Below, one piece after another: positions 52,745 to 63,510 of a DNA stretch of 64,000 nucleotides. Source of the DNA: Ctena decussata (taxonomy: Eukaryota > Mollusca > Bivalvia > Lucinida > Lucinidae); NCBI GenBank assembly GCA_963989385.1, contig OZ022508.1, positions 28,914,166-28,978,165 on the forward strand. The letters run 5' to 3'. The notes beneath the pieces are model-generated. The model had not been told where the DNA came from, did no database searches, and saw nothing but the letters and a program-made list of their open reading frames with translations. The number at the start of each line of letters is the position of its first letter. Position 1 is the stretch's first letter. The position numbers were made by a program, and so were the translations under genes.

Positions 52745-52763
52745 GGGGGGGGGGGGGGGGGGG
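52745..52763. repeat. Poly-G run upstream of the LIN9 start
   Basis: A G run of about 19 within GGGGTTGGGG...GGAGG, about 120 bp upstream of the LIN9 ATG (a C run in gene sense). The region 52629-52890 would hold the 5' UTR/promoter; no TATA, E2F or CHR site is convincing. Confidence 0.75.
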
Positions 52764-53477
52764 AGGATGTGGGATTACGGAATGGAAGTGGCGAAGATTA
52801 TCCCTGGGTTGAGAAGAAGTTTTGTGCTGTGCATCAAGGCAAAAAATATTGTGCGGTGGGTAATCATGATTCTATTGATCCAGAGTAATTAGATTAAGAC
52901 GAAATTAGAGGATCTACTCATAAGTGGATCACTTCATGGCTCTCTGAGCGCTCTCAAAAAGTGGTCAGATCCAGTCCCGGTTCTATCTGGTGTCCCTCAA
53001 GGATCGGTCTTAGGACGGTCCTTTTTCTTATTTTCATTTATGATCTTCCAGATAACATCAGGTCATCTGTTCGTCTTTTTGCTGATGATTGTGTTTTGTA
53101 TAGGAATATCTTCTCCCTCATGGATTGCCAGATCTTGCAAGATGACCTGAACAACCTCGCACAATGGGAGACCGATTGGCAAATGAAGTTTAATGTTGCC
53201 AAATGTCATTCTTTGAGGGTGACTCGGCATCTCCCTAGCAAGCAAATACACTTTAATTACTCTCTTCACCAGCAAAGATTGGAACAGGTTCAGTCCGCCA
53301 GATATCTTGGAATAACAATTACAGACAATATTGATTGGGGTCAACATATTTCAGAAATATCAAGTAAGGCAACTAAGACAGTGGGTTTTCTTCGGCGCAA
53401 TTTGGCACTGGCACCTCGGCAAACTAAAGAAGCTGCATACAAAACATTGGTTCGCCCTCAACTGGAGTATGCAGCAC

Positions 53478-53628
53478 CCACTGGCACTTGACCAATACTG
53501 TGTATATATGTTTAACAGCATTCCTACGAGAAAAAAAATATGTCATTGCTCAAAAAATAGAAATATTTATATTTTTAGCAAGGAAATATATTTTTTTCTT
53601 AGAAATACTGTTGGTCAAGTGCCAGTGG
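53478..53628. mobile_element. 151 bp MITE inserted in the RT pseudogene
   Basis: CCACTGGCACTTGACCAA and its complement form the ends; CAGCAC is duplicated at 53472-53477 and 53629-53634. Very AT-rich interior. Confidence 0.85.
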
Positions 53629-53919
53629 CAGCACTTATGATAAAACTCAGATTCAGCAGGTTGAGAAAGTGCAGACAACAGCTGTCAGGTAGACCTGCAG
53701 GCGATGGCGGAACACAAGTAGTGTCGGCGTTATGCTGGACGAGCTTGAGTGGCCATCCCTGAAGGCCCACCGGGAGCAGTCCTCCTTAACCTTCTTTTAC
53801 AAGATTCACTCTAATACAGTGTCCCTTGAGAAAGATCAGTATTTGACCCCAGCACCAAAGTCGAGAAGAACCAGGGCATCCCATGACTCATAATACACTA
53901 GATACCTTGCATATATTGG

Positions 53920-54118
53920 TGCCCTGAAAAATTCATTCTTCCCCAGGACTATTCCTATGTGGAATAGTGACTATTCCTATGTGGAATAGTCCCATCCTTC
54001 GGCGGTTTCTGCCAAAACCTTGCAGATAGTGATGCCCTGAAAAATTCATTCTTCCCCAGGACTATTCCTATGTGGAATAGTCTTCCCTCTTTGGCGGTTT
54101 CTGCCAAAACCGCTGAGG
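53920..54118 (+). repeat. Tandem duplication at the LINE C-terminus
   Basis: GTGCCCTGAAAAATTCATTC through GGCGGTTTCTGCCAAAACC occurs twice (from about 53921 and 54030). A smaller GACTATTCCTATGTGGAATA repeat sits inside the first. Confidence 0.85.
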
Positions 54119-54142
54119 AGTTTAAGGCCCTTATTTAGATTA

Positions 54143-54295
54143 TCGGTCTATAGGCCTGTGTTTTAGCATGCCTCTGATCTGCTTCTTGTAAGTAGTTTTA
54201 ATGGCCCAGCCGAAAGTTTGTTTTCCCTTTGAGCTAAATTCTAAATTTAGCCACCCACCACACCTGAAGTAATGATCAGAAAATGGTCGTCTCAG

Positions 54296-54335
<40 letters not shown>

Positions 54336-54570
54336 CTAAGGTTACAGACACAGGTATACACAGCCTTGTAAATATTGCTTCTAGGTTGTATTAAAGCTGT
54401 TTTAAGTGACATACTAATTTGCCTTAGTCTATCTTACATCTATTTTTACTTTTGTTCTAATACCATACCCAGACTATAGCAATCGGTTCATAAGCTTGCT
54501 CAGATCTCATGTTGATTTGGTGTAATTTTTTGTAAACTTTCGACTTAAAATAAATCTATCTCATCTTATA
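54143..54570 (+). mobile_element. Probable LINE 3' region with GATA microsatellite
   Basis: The tail after the RT reading ends near 54560 with AAAATAAATCTATCTCATC. It contains (GATA)n at 54297-54334. Confidence 0.45.
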
Positions 54571-55149
54571 ATAATAATAAAAGTAGTAAAAATAAGAAAA
54601 ATAATAATATCATCATTTCTATATATTAAAATCTAACAAAGTTCCTTCAAGAGCAGAGAATAAATACAGAAGTAGGAACATGGGCCAGACTACGTAGTTT
54701 CGGCTAATAAAGCCTCGTCTGTGGCCCTGACAATATCTGGTGACGAAACCAGAAAAAAGGCATACTGTAATTTCTTAATTTTAATAGGGCAGTCGATTCA
54801 AAGACTGATTAATTTCAAAAGGATCCAAATAGTATAAAAGACGATGATCTAGAGTAATAGTCTAAATCGATCTCAAATTTTAGATTTCTCAGAATCTATC
54901 CTCTGATCTCAAAGGATGTAAATGAAATATAATCTGCACTATGGATGATGTACGGGGAGACTTTTTACGGCTTCCACACGGCACAACACCAGCTGCAGTG
55001 AGGTACAATTAAAATCTAAAAAAGTTCCTTCAAGAGCAGAGAATACATACAGAAGTAGGAACATGGGCATATGCCTTTTCTATTTTTTTATATTTCATAA
55101 CCTTGCAAGGTGGTAGGGGCTTTCACCTTGTCCTTTTTTTCAGCTGACC
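54571..55149. other. Repeat-rich interval, no gene
   Basis: AGTTCCTTCAAGAGCAGAGA...ACAGAAGTAGGAACATGGGC occurs twice (54641-54692 and 55022-55070). Its complement appears at 22163-22205. Confidence 0.6.
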
Positions 55150-55695
55150 TAATTGTTGGAATTGCCTTTGCCTTCTCGCCTCTTCTTGCATCTATCTCTT
55201 CTCCAGTTTTCTTTTCCTGTAGACTCGCCTTTGCTCAGCCAGAAGACCTTGAAATGTGGGCAATCCACCTTAGTTTCCGTTTTTAGCCATTATCAAGAGT
55301 TCGTCATACTCTCCAAAGGCTGCTTGGTCATTTCTGGGAACATTCTCATTAGCTGTGTGGTCCTTGTACGAGATATTCAACAACATTTGGAAGCAGCTAA
55401 TTTGAAAGAAAATAGATAGGCAATGATCAGGAATTAATACAATCAAACCCCACATCCCGCTCTCAAAATAAACAGAGAAAGCCTGCATTATTTTCTGATT
55501 CTGCTGTCAAGGCCCACCATTCATGGGTATACAGAAATATGGATATGACAAGAAAGCTCATCAGTTTCACATTTAATCTTAGAGATGTATTGTTATATTT
55601 TCAAATTAACGTCAGTTTTGTTAGAGTTGCAGTAGTTTGTGCAATCCTTTGAGGGCCCCTCCAGATTTTAGACACCATCCGAGACAAATGTTACA
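55150..55695 (-). pseudogene. RTE-like LINE C-terminal fragment, copy 1
   Basis: Minus-strand blocks resemble ALTKLKQIWRDNNISLGSK..., SLVISIFLYT, SYKDHTANENVPRNDQAAFG and KLRW, as in the neighbouring copy, but with many stops and shifts. It is the region downstream of the RT domain of an RTE-like (craniofacial development protein 2-like) element. Confidence 0.65.
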
Positions 55696-55736
55696 AGGTA
55701 TTTGACTTATGTCTGCTTATCTGTTCTATTCTATTC

Positions 55737-56935
55737 TATCCCATAACTTTACTAGATCGTTGGGGCAGATGACTTCGAAACAATCCCCTTCCACCTTGTT
55801 CTGTTTTCAGCTGCCCTCGTTGAGCTGGCAAAACCCATCCCTGTCCACTCTTTAATATTGTCTTCCCACCTCTTTTCTGTCTACCTCTTTTTCTTTTTCC
55901 TTTCACTGTGCCCTGTAGAATCGTCTTTGCTAAACCAGAAGACATTGAGACGTGGCCAAACCACCTTAGTTTCCGTTTCTTGACCAGCGTCAGGAGTTCA
56001 TCATAGTCTCCAATGGCTGCTTGGATCTTTCTGCGAACCTCCTCATTGGTTATATGATCCTTGTATGAATGTTCAGTAGCCTTCGGTAGCATCTCATCTC
56101 AAAGGCCAGTGTTTTTTTCTCTAACTTTGCTGTCAAGGTCCACGATTCACAGGCATACAGAAATATGGAAATGACAAGGGAGCGCATAAGGTTCACCTTT
56201 GATCCAAGGGATATGTTGTTATCTCTCCAAATTTGTTTCAGCTTGGTAAGAGCTGTAGTGGCTTGTGCAATCTTTGAGAGAACATTCTGTTTTGAGCCAT
56301 CATCTGAGACAACTGCTCCAAGGTATTTAAAGCTTGTTACAGTACCCAGCTTCTACCTTTTTACCTTGATCTCCCTCTGGATGCACTGTTTGTCACCAGT
56401 TTGGTCTTCTCAGCACTGATCTCCATCTTATACCTTGTGCAGGTTTGGTCGAGACTTTCAACTAGGGATTCTAGTTCCTGCTCTTCCTCGGCTAGAGCAT
56501 ATGTCATCGGCAAACCGCAGATTGGTAATATTTCTGCCGCCTATGATAACCTTTCCGTCATGTTCTTCCAGAGCATCAGACATGATCCGTTCGATAAAAA
56601 TGTTGAAGAGGGTGGGTGACAGAAGACATCCTTGTCTTACTCCAACTGTTGTTCTGAACCATTCTCCTGTGCTGCCATTTATCAGGACGGCACTTATAGC
56701 CTTGTCGTATAGCTGCCCAATGGTGCGAACTAGATTTGCACTGATATTGTACTTCCGCATGGTGGCCCATAAATAAGGCTGTATGCCATACCCTGTCAAA
56801 AGCTTTTTTGAAATCAATGATGACATGGTTCAGATTCTGCTGATGTTGGAGATACTTTTCACACAGGATTTTAAGGTTGAAGATCTGTTCTGTAGTGCTC
56901 CTTCCGGCTTATCTGTAGTCTTTGAATTTTTTTTG
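55737..56935 (-). pseudogene. RTE-like LINE, RT to C-terminus, copy 2
   Basis: In gene order from 56935: AFDRVWHTALWATMRKYNIS-type sequence, LINGSTGEWFRTTVGVRQGC, LLSPTLFNIFIERIMSDALE, the catalytic RFADDI (near 56500), ISAEKTKLVTNSPNGTQREI, YLGAVVSDDGSKQNVLSKIA, then the C-terminal HITNEEVRRKIQAAIGDYDE, LLTLVKKRKLRWFGHVSMSS and RKRGRQKRGG. Several frameshifts and stops, for example just after the FADD region. Same orientation as copy 1, so the two lie in tandem. Confidence 0.85.
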
Positions 56936-58600
56936 TCTATTTAATCTCTGTCGTTCTGCTTATGCTGTACATGTATAAAGACAGAAAGTAGGTAAAACAA
57001 CTATGTGCGTGACTGATGTACTGTTGAACATGTCTTAGAGCTGTTTGCGTGACTGATACTGAAAATACAGCAGATCTTCCCAATACTTAGCAGATTCTTT
57101 ATGTTGTTTTTCACAATTTAGAATCCCAAAACGCGAGACTTGGCAATATATAATAAAAGATCAAAGGGTCATTTGCGGTGCAATAATTTAAAAACAGATA
57201 ACCAACATTATTGAAACTGCATTTAGATATGAAGGTACTTCAATCCATTGAAAGTAACGTCCTATCCAAAAAAACCCATTTAGATATGAAGGTACTTCAA
57301 TCCATTGAAAGTAACGTCCTATCCAAAAAAATCCGACTCTTTCACAATTTATCAGGTTTCACAATTTATCAGGTGAAAATTAACTCGGTGTAATTTGATC
57401 AATACCTTCACTTTATTTAATGTGGGCAGTGACCTATATTGATATATAGGTCACTGATGTGGGAGAGAATATAGTAAGTGATCAGTCACCCAGTTATTGG
57501 CTTATATTAGTTATTGGTGCAATAAAACATAGTCCGTATTTTCTAGCATGCAGTTCGGTTTACTTCCATTACGTGTGTCGAGAACGTGGACAGGGATCTG
57601 TCACTCTTATTTCTAGCTAAAAAACACATGGAAAGTGAGGTACATACGGGTGTTTAATGTTTCCTTCCAAGAACATAAATACTTGCATTCTGAACAAATC
57701 AGAGCATAAATAAATAGCTTTCATTGTCCACAAACAAACATAAAATAATCTTTGTGATGCCGCAAACCCAGTTTCCATTAACTAGATGTCATACTAGATC
57801 CATGTATTGTAATAAACTGTGGTACCATAATGTTTTACCGTGAATAATTAGTCCTTATTTACAATTGCAACGATAACAGTTACGTCAGTGACCCAGAGTC
57901 ACATGGGCCCCAACACAAAATGTCTTCTTTATTTAGATATGAGAAAACATCGGCGGCTCTAATTTAGATCTAATTTTAAAGAAAATGTTCAGCTATTTTT
58001 GTTAAGCTTTATTATCCTTCATAATGTTGATTGCAGGTGACGTGTAAGACCACCGATAACTGGTACACATTGAACATACATCAAAATATCTATATGAAAA
58101 TTGATATAAAATATCACACACACAAAAAAACCGGCTGGAAATCGGGAAAAACTAAGTCGGTTCCGGGTATTTCCGTTTATTAAGTCCATTTCGGTAAATT
58201 TAAGCACCTCACGAAACGAAAGGCTATCATCTCGTCTCAGGATTAGAATTGAATCAGAATCAGAATTGTTTACTGGTGATCAGGACAATCATTCACCAGG
58301 ACCTGTAATTAGGGAAGCTAGCCCATAGCCCTTTCAATAGAAGTAAACTTAAACTGAATCCTCTGCACACTCAGGAGCAGGAATACGAGAATCTTCCAGG
58401 GAATTCCATTCTCTAAAGAAACTGGACTGGTTTCGGCCCGATTTCAGGGGTGGGTCGTTTTGGCCCAATTATGTTGGGTCGTATCGTCCCAAGTTTTACA
58501 CAGTTTTGTTAAATGAAAAATGTTTTCCGGACTTTGTTTATATAGTCTGATAGTTTTTTTTCACAATTAATAAAAAGACCTGAACAGGAGAATGGCCGAC
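56936..58600. other. Gene-free interval
   Basis: It holds a 57 bp tandem duplication (57221-57277, 57278-57334), a 17 bp one (TTTCACAATTTATCAGG, about 57340-57373) and a palindrome CAGTGACCTATATTG/ATATATAGGTCACTG (57427-57456). Nothing else recognised. Confidence 0.6.
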
Positions 58601-58639
58601 CCCAAAGTCACTGATTATTACATTCCCTAAAAAGGGCAA

Positions 58640-59385
58640 TCTACAGCTCTGTCAGGACTACGGAACTATCAAACTCGAGCAAAGTCTTGCTGAAGGTCAT
58701 TTAAAACAGGCTTAAACCCTCATATGTGAAGAGATACCGCTAATCGCCGAAGAACAGGTTGGGTTTAGAGCGGGAAGGAACACCACAGAACAGATCTTCA
58801 ACCTCAGAATCCTATGTGAAATGAAGTTTAAACATCAACAATATCTGTACCATGTCTTCATTGATTTAAAAAAACCACACCTTTGACAGGGCGTATCATG
58901 CAGCCTTATGGGTACACCATGCGGAAATAAAATATCAATGCGAATCTAGTTTTCACATTTAGCACCTCCACAACAAGGCTAAATGTGCACTCCAGATGAA
59001 TGGCAGCACGGGAGAATGGTTCAGAACAACAGCTGGAGTTAGGCAAGGATGTATTATTTCACCCACCCTCTTCAACATTTTTCTCCGAAAGGATTATGTA
59101 TTATTTCACCCACCCTCTTCAACATTTTTCTCCGAAAGGATTATGAAGAACATGATGCAAAGGTTAGCATATGCGCCAGAAATATTACCGGTCTGCGGTT
59201 TGTCGATGACATAGGCGTTCTTGCTGAGGAAGAGAAGGGAGTAGAAGCTCCAGTTGAAAAGTCTTGACAAAATCTGCTAAAGGTATAAAATGGAGATAAG
59301 TTCTGAGAAGACCAACTTGATGACATACAGCGCCAATGATATCCAGCGGAAAATCAAGGTAAAAAGATACAGCTGGATACAGTGA
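58640..59385 (+). pseudogene. RTE-like LINE RT fragment, copy 3
   Basis: LIAEEQVGFRAGRNTTEQIF, NLRILCEMKFKHQQYLYHVF, then NGSTGEWFRTTAGVRQGCII and SPTLFNIF. A 47 bp tandem duplication (59051-59097, 59098-59144) shifts the frame in the middle of the RT. The catalytic motif is changed to RFVDDI (FVDD for FADD). Inactive. Confidence 0.85.
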
Positions 59386-59545
59386 CAAGCTGTTGTTGTT
59401 GTTTCGTAGTGTTCCGCCGGTTACTTGTCGGCGAACCGTCGTTGTGACGTAGAGGGATTCAATTTCTTTTTCTGGATTTTGAATTCCTGTCGCTTGCTGA
59501 AACTGCCTCGAGGAAACTTTGTAATGGGGACCAAGAGACCCTGTT

Positions 59546-59720
59546 TTGTCTTTCTTTGCCAAGCAAGAGTTTAGTGCGGATTCTATATTTGACAATGAAG
59601 TCAAGGAATCCTACACATACGATATTTGCCATATCCTCAATGTTTGTAAGAACACCTGTTCCCCAATTACGCCAGTTTCTGTTGAAGAGGTTGAAGGAGC
59701 CATAAGCCACAAGCTTCAAA
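59546..59720 (+). pseudogene. Possible pre-RT linker of a non-LTR element
   Basis: NEVKESYTYDICHILNVCKN and CSPITPVSVEEVEGAISHKL resemble the EEV..AI region ahead of LINE reverse transcriptases. A low-complexity T run follows. The overlapping minus-strand frames are less convincing. Confidence 0.3.
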
Positions 59721-61030
59721 TATTTGATTTTTTTTTCTTGAGGTTATTAACCATTAAGGCCCATTTATTCAATTGCGGAGAAACTAAAACAAAAATAAAT
59801 AAATAGAAATAAAATAAATAAACAAAATTCATCAAAGTAAAATTAAAATTATAAAATAAAAAATATCAAAACAAGTAATAGAAGTTACTGATTTGATACA
59901 AGAAAATATTTTGTAAATGTTTTCAAGTATTTAAATTTCTTTTTTGTCTTTTTTCTAACCTTAGTTCATTTTTGTTACTTTTTTTTCTTGCATTTTTGCG
60001 TTTTTTCCTCTTTTATTTGTAAATATTTGATTATTGTTGCTCTGCTAATCTGCAAATTATGAAAATATATTTTACAAATCATATAACTTGTTGTTCATAT
60101 CTCTCACATTTTAAGGTTTTACATGAGTAATTCATGAATTTATCCCACTGGGGCCCCAATGGCTGGCAGTGGTCTCAGCCCTGCATTGTTTTATTTTTTA
60201 TGACTGTTTCATGACCCTAATAATGACGTGAATAGGAGATGCCTTTGATTTTCTTATCACTTGTTTATTTGAGGAGATTAGATTGAGGGGGGTGGGGTCA
60301 ATTTGATAAAGGTAGGATTTCTCTGCTTGGGGGAGGGGAGGGGTCATGTTCCCAGCAATAGCATTTATCTTACCTCTACAGGTAAAGGTGTGAAAATTTA
60401 TTCGACCAATCAGTGGACCAGAATAACCAGTTATAATAATTCCATTGGCTGATTGGAGGTGTTGACACTATGTGATCAAGAGACACAATGACATTTGGAA
60501 GTTAATCCCCCTTATATCCACTCCTGCCTTTCAAGACAAATATTCTTGTTTATTGGGCGTCATAATCCTATTGTGCAACAGTCCACTGACACTGCTATTT
60601 CATCAAAGGAAATATCCTTTCTCACATAGGTAATGACATAACAGGGTCATAAAACCAATAAAGACTGGGGGTGTACTCTACTTGTCTTTAAGCACTGTGT
60701 GCATTATTCAAACCGCAGCTGGCTTTACTCATTTGATAAGAGTACTCTCCCCTACCGGTGTCAATTAGACCTGTCATTTCACAACAATATTTTTGGAACT
60801 TTATCAAAATTTGATGAACAAAAACGGAAGAAATGGGCGGAGAAGTCATATATTCAATTCAGGTAATTGAAAACTAGCTGCAGATTATAAATCAAGCTAT
60901 TAAAGTAGGTCATCAAGAGGCTTGAAATTTAGCTGTTTAGGATCTTACAAGATTACAAGACACAGGAAACTTTAGTTAAGTCGATTTTCAGTTTACAATA
61001 TACAAAACATTCTCCATCTAGGCTATTTAA
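59721..61030. other. AT-rich gene-free interval
   Basis: Low-complexity A/T sequence (59770-60120) and unclassified sequence. No open frame of interest. Confidence 0.5.
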
Positions 61031-61034
61031 GGCA

Positions 61035-61388
61035 AACTAAGAAAAAACCTTGTGCAATCCTTTGACAGAACCTCGTGTTTTGAGCCATCATGACATCTGA
61101 GACAACTGCTCCATGGTATTTGAAACTTGTTACAGTACCCAGCTTCTGCCCTTTTACCTTGATCTCCCTCTGGGTGCCATTTGGGCTGTTTGTCATCAGT
61201 TTGGTCTTCTCAGCACTGATCTCCATCTTATACCTTGTGCAGGTTTTGCCGAAACTTTCAACTAGGGCTTCAATATCTGTTAAAACATCAGTCATGGTCT
61301 CCCCGTCAGCTTGAACAAGTTCTGCTGGTATATTATCAACTTCGACAGACTTCCTCTTCTTTAGTGCTGCCACTGCAATAAATACTGA
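61035..61388 (-). pseudogene. RTE-like LINE fragment, copy 4, catalytic core deleted
   Basis: Minus strand reads AALKKRKSVEVDNIPAELVQ and ADGETMTDVLTDI (a block ahead of the RT core), then without a frame break EALVESFGKTCTRYKMEISA and EKTKLMTNSPNGTQ (block after the FADD motif). All palm motifs between, present in copies 2 and 3, are missing. A HGAVVSD remnant and frameshifts follow. Confidence 0.8.
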
Positions 61389-61617
61389 ATAATGCACACA
61401 CTACTTAAAGGCAGGCGTGGACTATATTTACTTATTTTTTTCCCCAACTCATTTAATAAATTCAGTAATACATGAGCACTCATATCAGACCCTCTATTTC
61501 CAGATATTACAGTACATGATTATGCCAATGCCAATCCCCGAAACCACAGCCGGCTAAGAGTAAAGAAAAGTAGCAGCACAGCAGTAACAGCACTTCATAA
61601 ACAAGGTAAAGAATTAA

Positions 61618-61910
61618 ACAGAGCTCTAGATAAGAGGGAGTATTTGGTGATAATTAGGGATAATTTTCCTTAATTCTGCTTAAAAACATACGTTGTGACC
61701 CCTCATCTGAACCGTCTCATGATTATTAGGGATAATTTTCCGTATTTCTAATTGAAGCCATACGTTGTGACCCCTCACGTTGTGACCCCTCATCTGACCC
61801 TTCTCAATGAGACGGTTCAGGTTAGGGGTCACAACATATGATTTTAAGCAGAATTAAGGAAAATTATCCCTAATTATCACCAAATACTCCCTTTTATCTA
61901 GAGCTCTGGA
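61618..61910. mobile_element. Foldback MITE M2 with an internally duplicated left arm
   Basis: The ends AGAGCTCTAGATAAGAGGG / CCTTTTATCTAGAGCTCT are intact. The left arm contains two copies of ATTAGGGATAATTTTCC and three of CGTTGTGACCCCTC. Confidence 0.85.
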
Positions 61911-62668
61911 ATACTGTAATGACAGATTATGCCTGGTGTATTTCTTCTTTGTATCCTTCTTTGTAAATTGGGTTAGTCCATTCATCATGGTAGGGCTTTG
62001 TTGTTAAATCAGGAATGAGACTAACTAGGACCCAGTCGCCCACAGTTTTTAAATTTTGGGCTGGGCCCCTGAGTTTTAGAGAAAATGCCTATTGCCTTGA
62101 TGTAAAATTTCATTTTTTGGCAGTCTTGGCTCCTAAACAACTACAAAAATTGCATTTTATCCTGTGAAAAGGTGCTTATTATGCAAATAGTAAAGCAACC
62201 AAAATTACAGATCCATCAATTTTAGACAGGTCCAGAGTCTTGAGATTCAGGTTTTACATAAGTGCTAAAACAACTGGTGTGTAAAGCAGCCTTCTTTTAC
62301 GTACTAAAATGACTGGTGTGCAAGTAAATCAGCATTCATAAAGTGCTAAATTGACGGATATTTACCAGCTTTCAACATGTTCAAGCTGTTTTATTGGGGA
62401 CAGCTTTGGTGCATAAGGTCTCAGGTTGGAACCCACAAGAGATCAACCAGTCACAGTAAAGCTAATTCGGTACATGTATCTAAAACTGGCAGTAAATGGT
62501 TTCTGGTTTCAAATCAGGGAAAGTTAAAGGCAGAGGCATGGGCTCCATGCTGTGCCTAAGATAAGTTTGGCTGTTAACACCTACTGTCCCTATGGCCACA
62601 AGGCCACAAGGCCACAAGAAATTTTTATCTGACACCAAGATGTGCTTTCTCTTGAAGATATCACCAAG
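61911..62668. other. Unclassified interval upstream of a candidate exon
   Basis: It contains GGCCACAAGGCCACAAGGCC (62593-62612). The 60-codon frame at 62377 has no recognisable domain and is not called. It could hold the promoter and 5' UTR of the next feature. Confidence 0.4.
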
Positions 62669-62777
62669 ATGACAGGAGCAACTGAAGAAGTGGCCTGGTA
62701 TGATAAAGACTTAGATGACTTTGACATCACAGTTGATAGGAGTCTTAGTGATGAGGAGAACTTTGACGATGAATCAG
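62669..62777 (+). CDS. Candidate first coding exon of an unrecognised acidic protein
   Basis: An ATG in good context (ACCAAGATGA) opens MTGATEEVAWYDKDLDD, FDITVDRSLSDEENFDDE and S, followed by the donor GTAGTTAG in phase 1. Strong bias to Asp/Glu and a clean donor suggest a real exon; an acceptor-like TTTCTCTTGAAG lies just upstream. I do not recognise the protein. The next exon should begin with two bases completing a G-codon; none was found in the remaining 1.2 kb, so the gene would continue outside the window. Confidence 0.45.
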
Positions 62778-62946
62778 GTAGTTAGTACTGGATTATACTG
62801 TAGACTTCTTACACATACCATATTAATCCAATTAAATGCCCCGGGGTCATTGCATTTTACTAAAGGAAAGGGGTAGGATGTTATTTCAGTTTGAAAGAAT
62901 AGTAAATCGACCACAGCCAACATATTTCTAATACACTATTAAAGCC

Positions 62947-63510
62947 GGGCTGCGTAGCGCAATCGGTAGGGCGCCTGACTCATAAGTCAGGGGTCTTGGG
63001 TTCGATACCCGGTCCGGCCACTTCCTTTCATTTCTCCTTAATGCGCCTGACTTATAAGCCAGAGGTCTTGGGTTTGATACCCAGTCCTCCCACTTACTTT
63101 CAATTCTCCTTCTGCTGATTCAAGATTGATTGATTGATTTGATGCTTAACGTCCAACTGTAAACAGCTATGGTCATGTCGGGACAGTCAGTTAACCTAAC
63201 CACACTATTCCTGGGCAGGCTTAGACCTCCTAAGCGGTTAACCAGTACTAAATGCACATACTTTCGCCAGTAACTGACAACTGCCCTTCTTGAATCAGCG
63301 GAAGGAGAAACGAAAATATGTGGCCAGACCGGGTTTCGAACCCAGGACCTCTGACTTAAAGGACAGTTGCCGGTTACTGGTGAAAGTAAGTGCAGCTAGT
63401 ATTGGTTAACTGCTTAGGAGGTCTAAGCCTGTCCAGGAATAGTGTGGTTAGGTTAACTGACCATCCAGACATGACCATAGCTGTTTACCCTGGACATTAA
63501 TAACACAATC
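62947..63510. mobile_element. Cluster of family 1 SINE pieces in both orientations
   Basis: 62947-63042 (+) head with GCTGCGTAGCGCAATCGGTA and CTGACTCATAAGTCAG. 63043-63124 (+) second partial head. 63130-63350 (-) nearly complete. 63362-63510 (+) body and tail with 5' truncation. TGATTGATTGAT and CAATCAATCAAT tracts mark the two tails. Confidence 0.85.

Larger units (their letters stand above)
52895..54142 (+). pseudogene. Jockey/CR1-like non-LTR retrotransposon, C-terminal reverse transcriptase, broken
   Basis: RT motifs: KWITSWLSERSQKVV, a shifted SGVPQGSVLG, LFLIFIYDLPDNIRSSVRLF, the catalytic LFADDCVLYR, WQMKFNVAKCHSLRVT, YLGITITDNIDWGQHI and LVRPQLEYA. Two one-base indels flank the SGVPQGSVLG block, so the frame is shifted only across it. 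A 151 bp MITE at 53478 then truncates the frame (stop at 53489-53491). After the MITE the C-terminus goes on in another frame with stops (WRNTSSVGVMLDELEWPSL, FFYKIHSNTVSLEKDQYL, ALKNSFFPRTIPMWN). The endonuclease domain is absent (5' truncated). Dead copy. Confidence 0.85.

Noticed and set aside
59185..59719. Minus-strand frames of 139 and 86 codons
   Set aside because: The plus strand reads as LINE sequence on the left and a LINE-like linker on the right; the minus frames are shadows.
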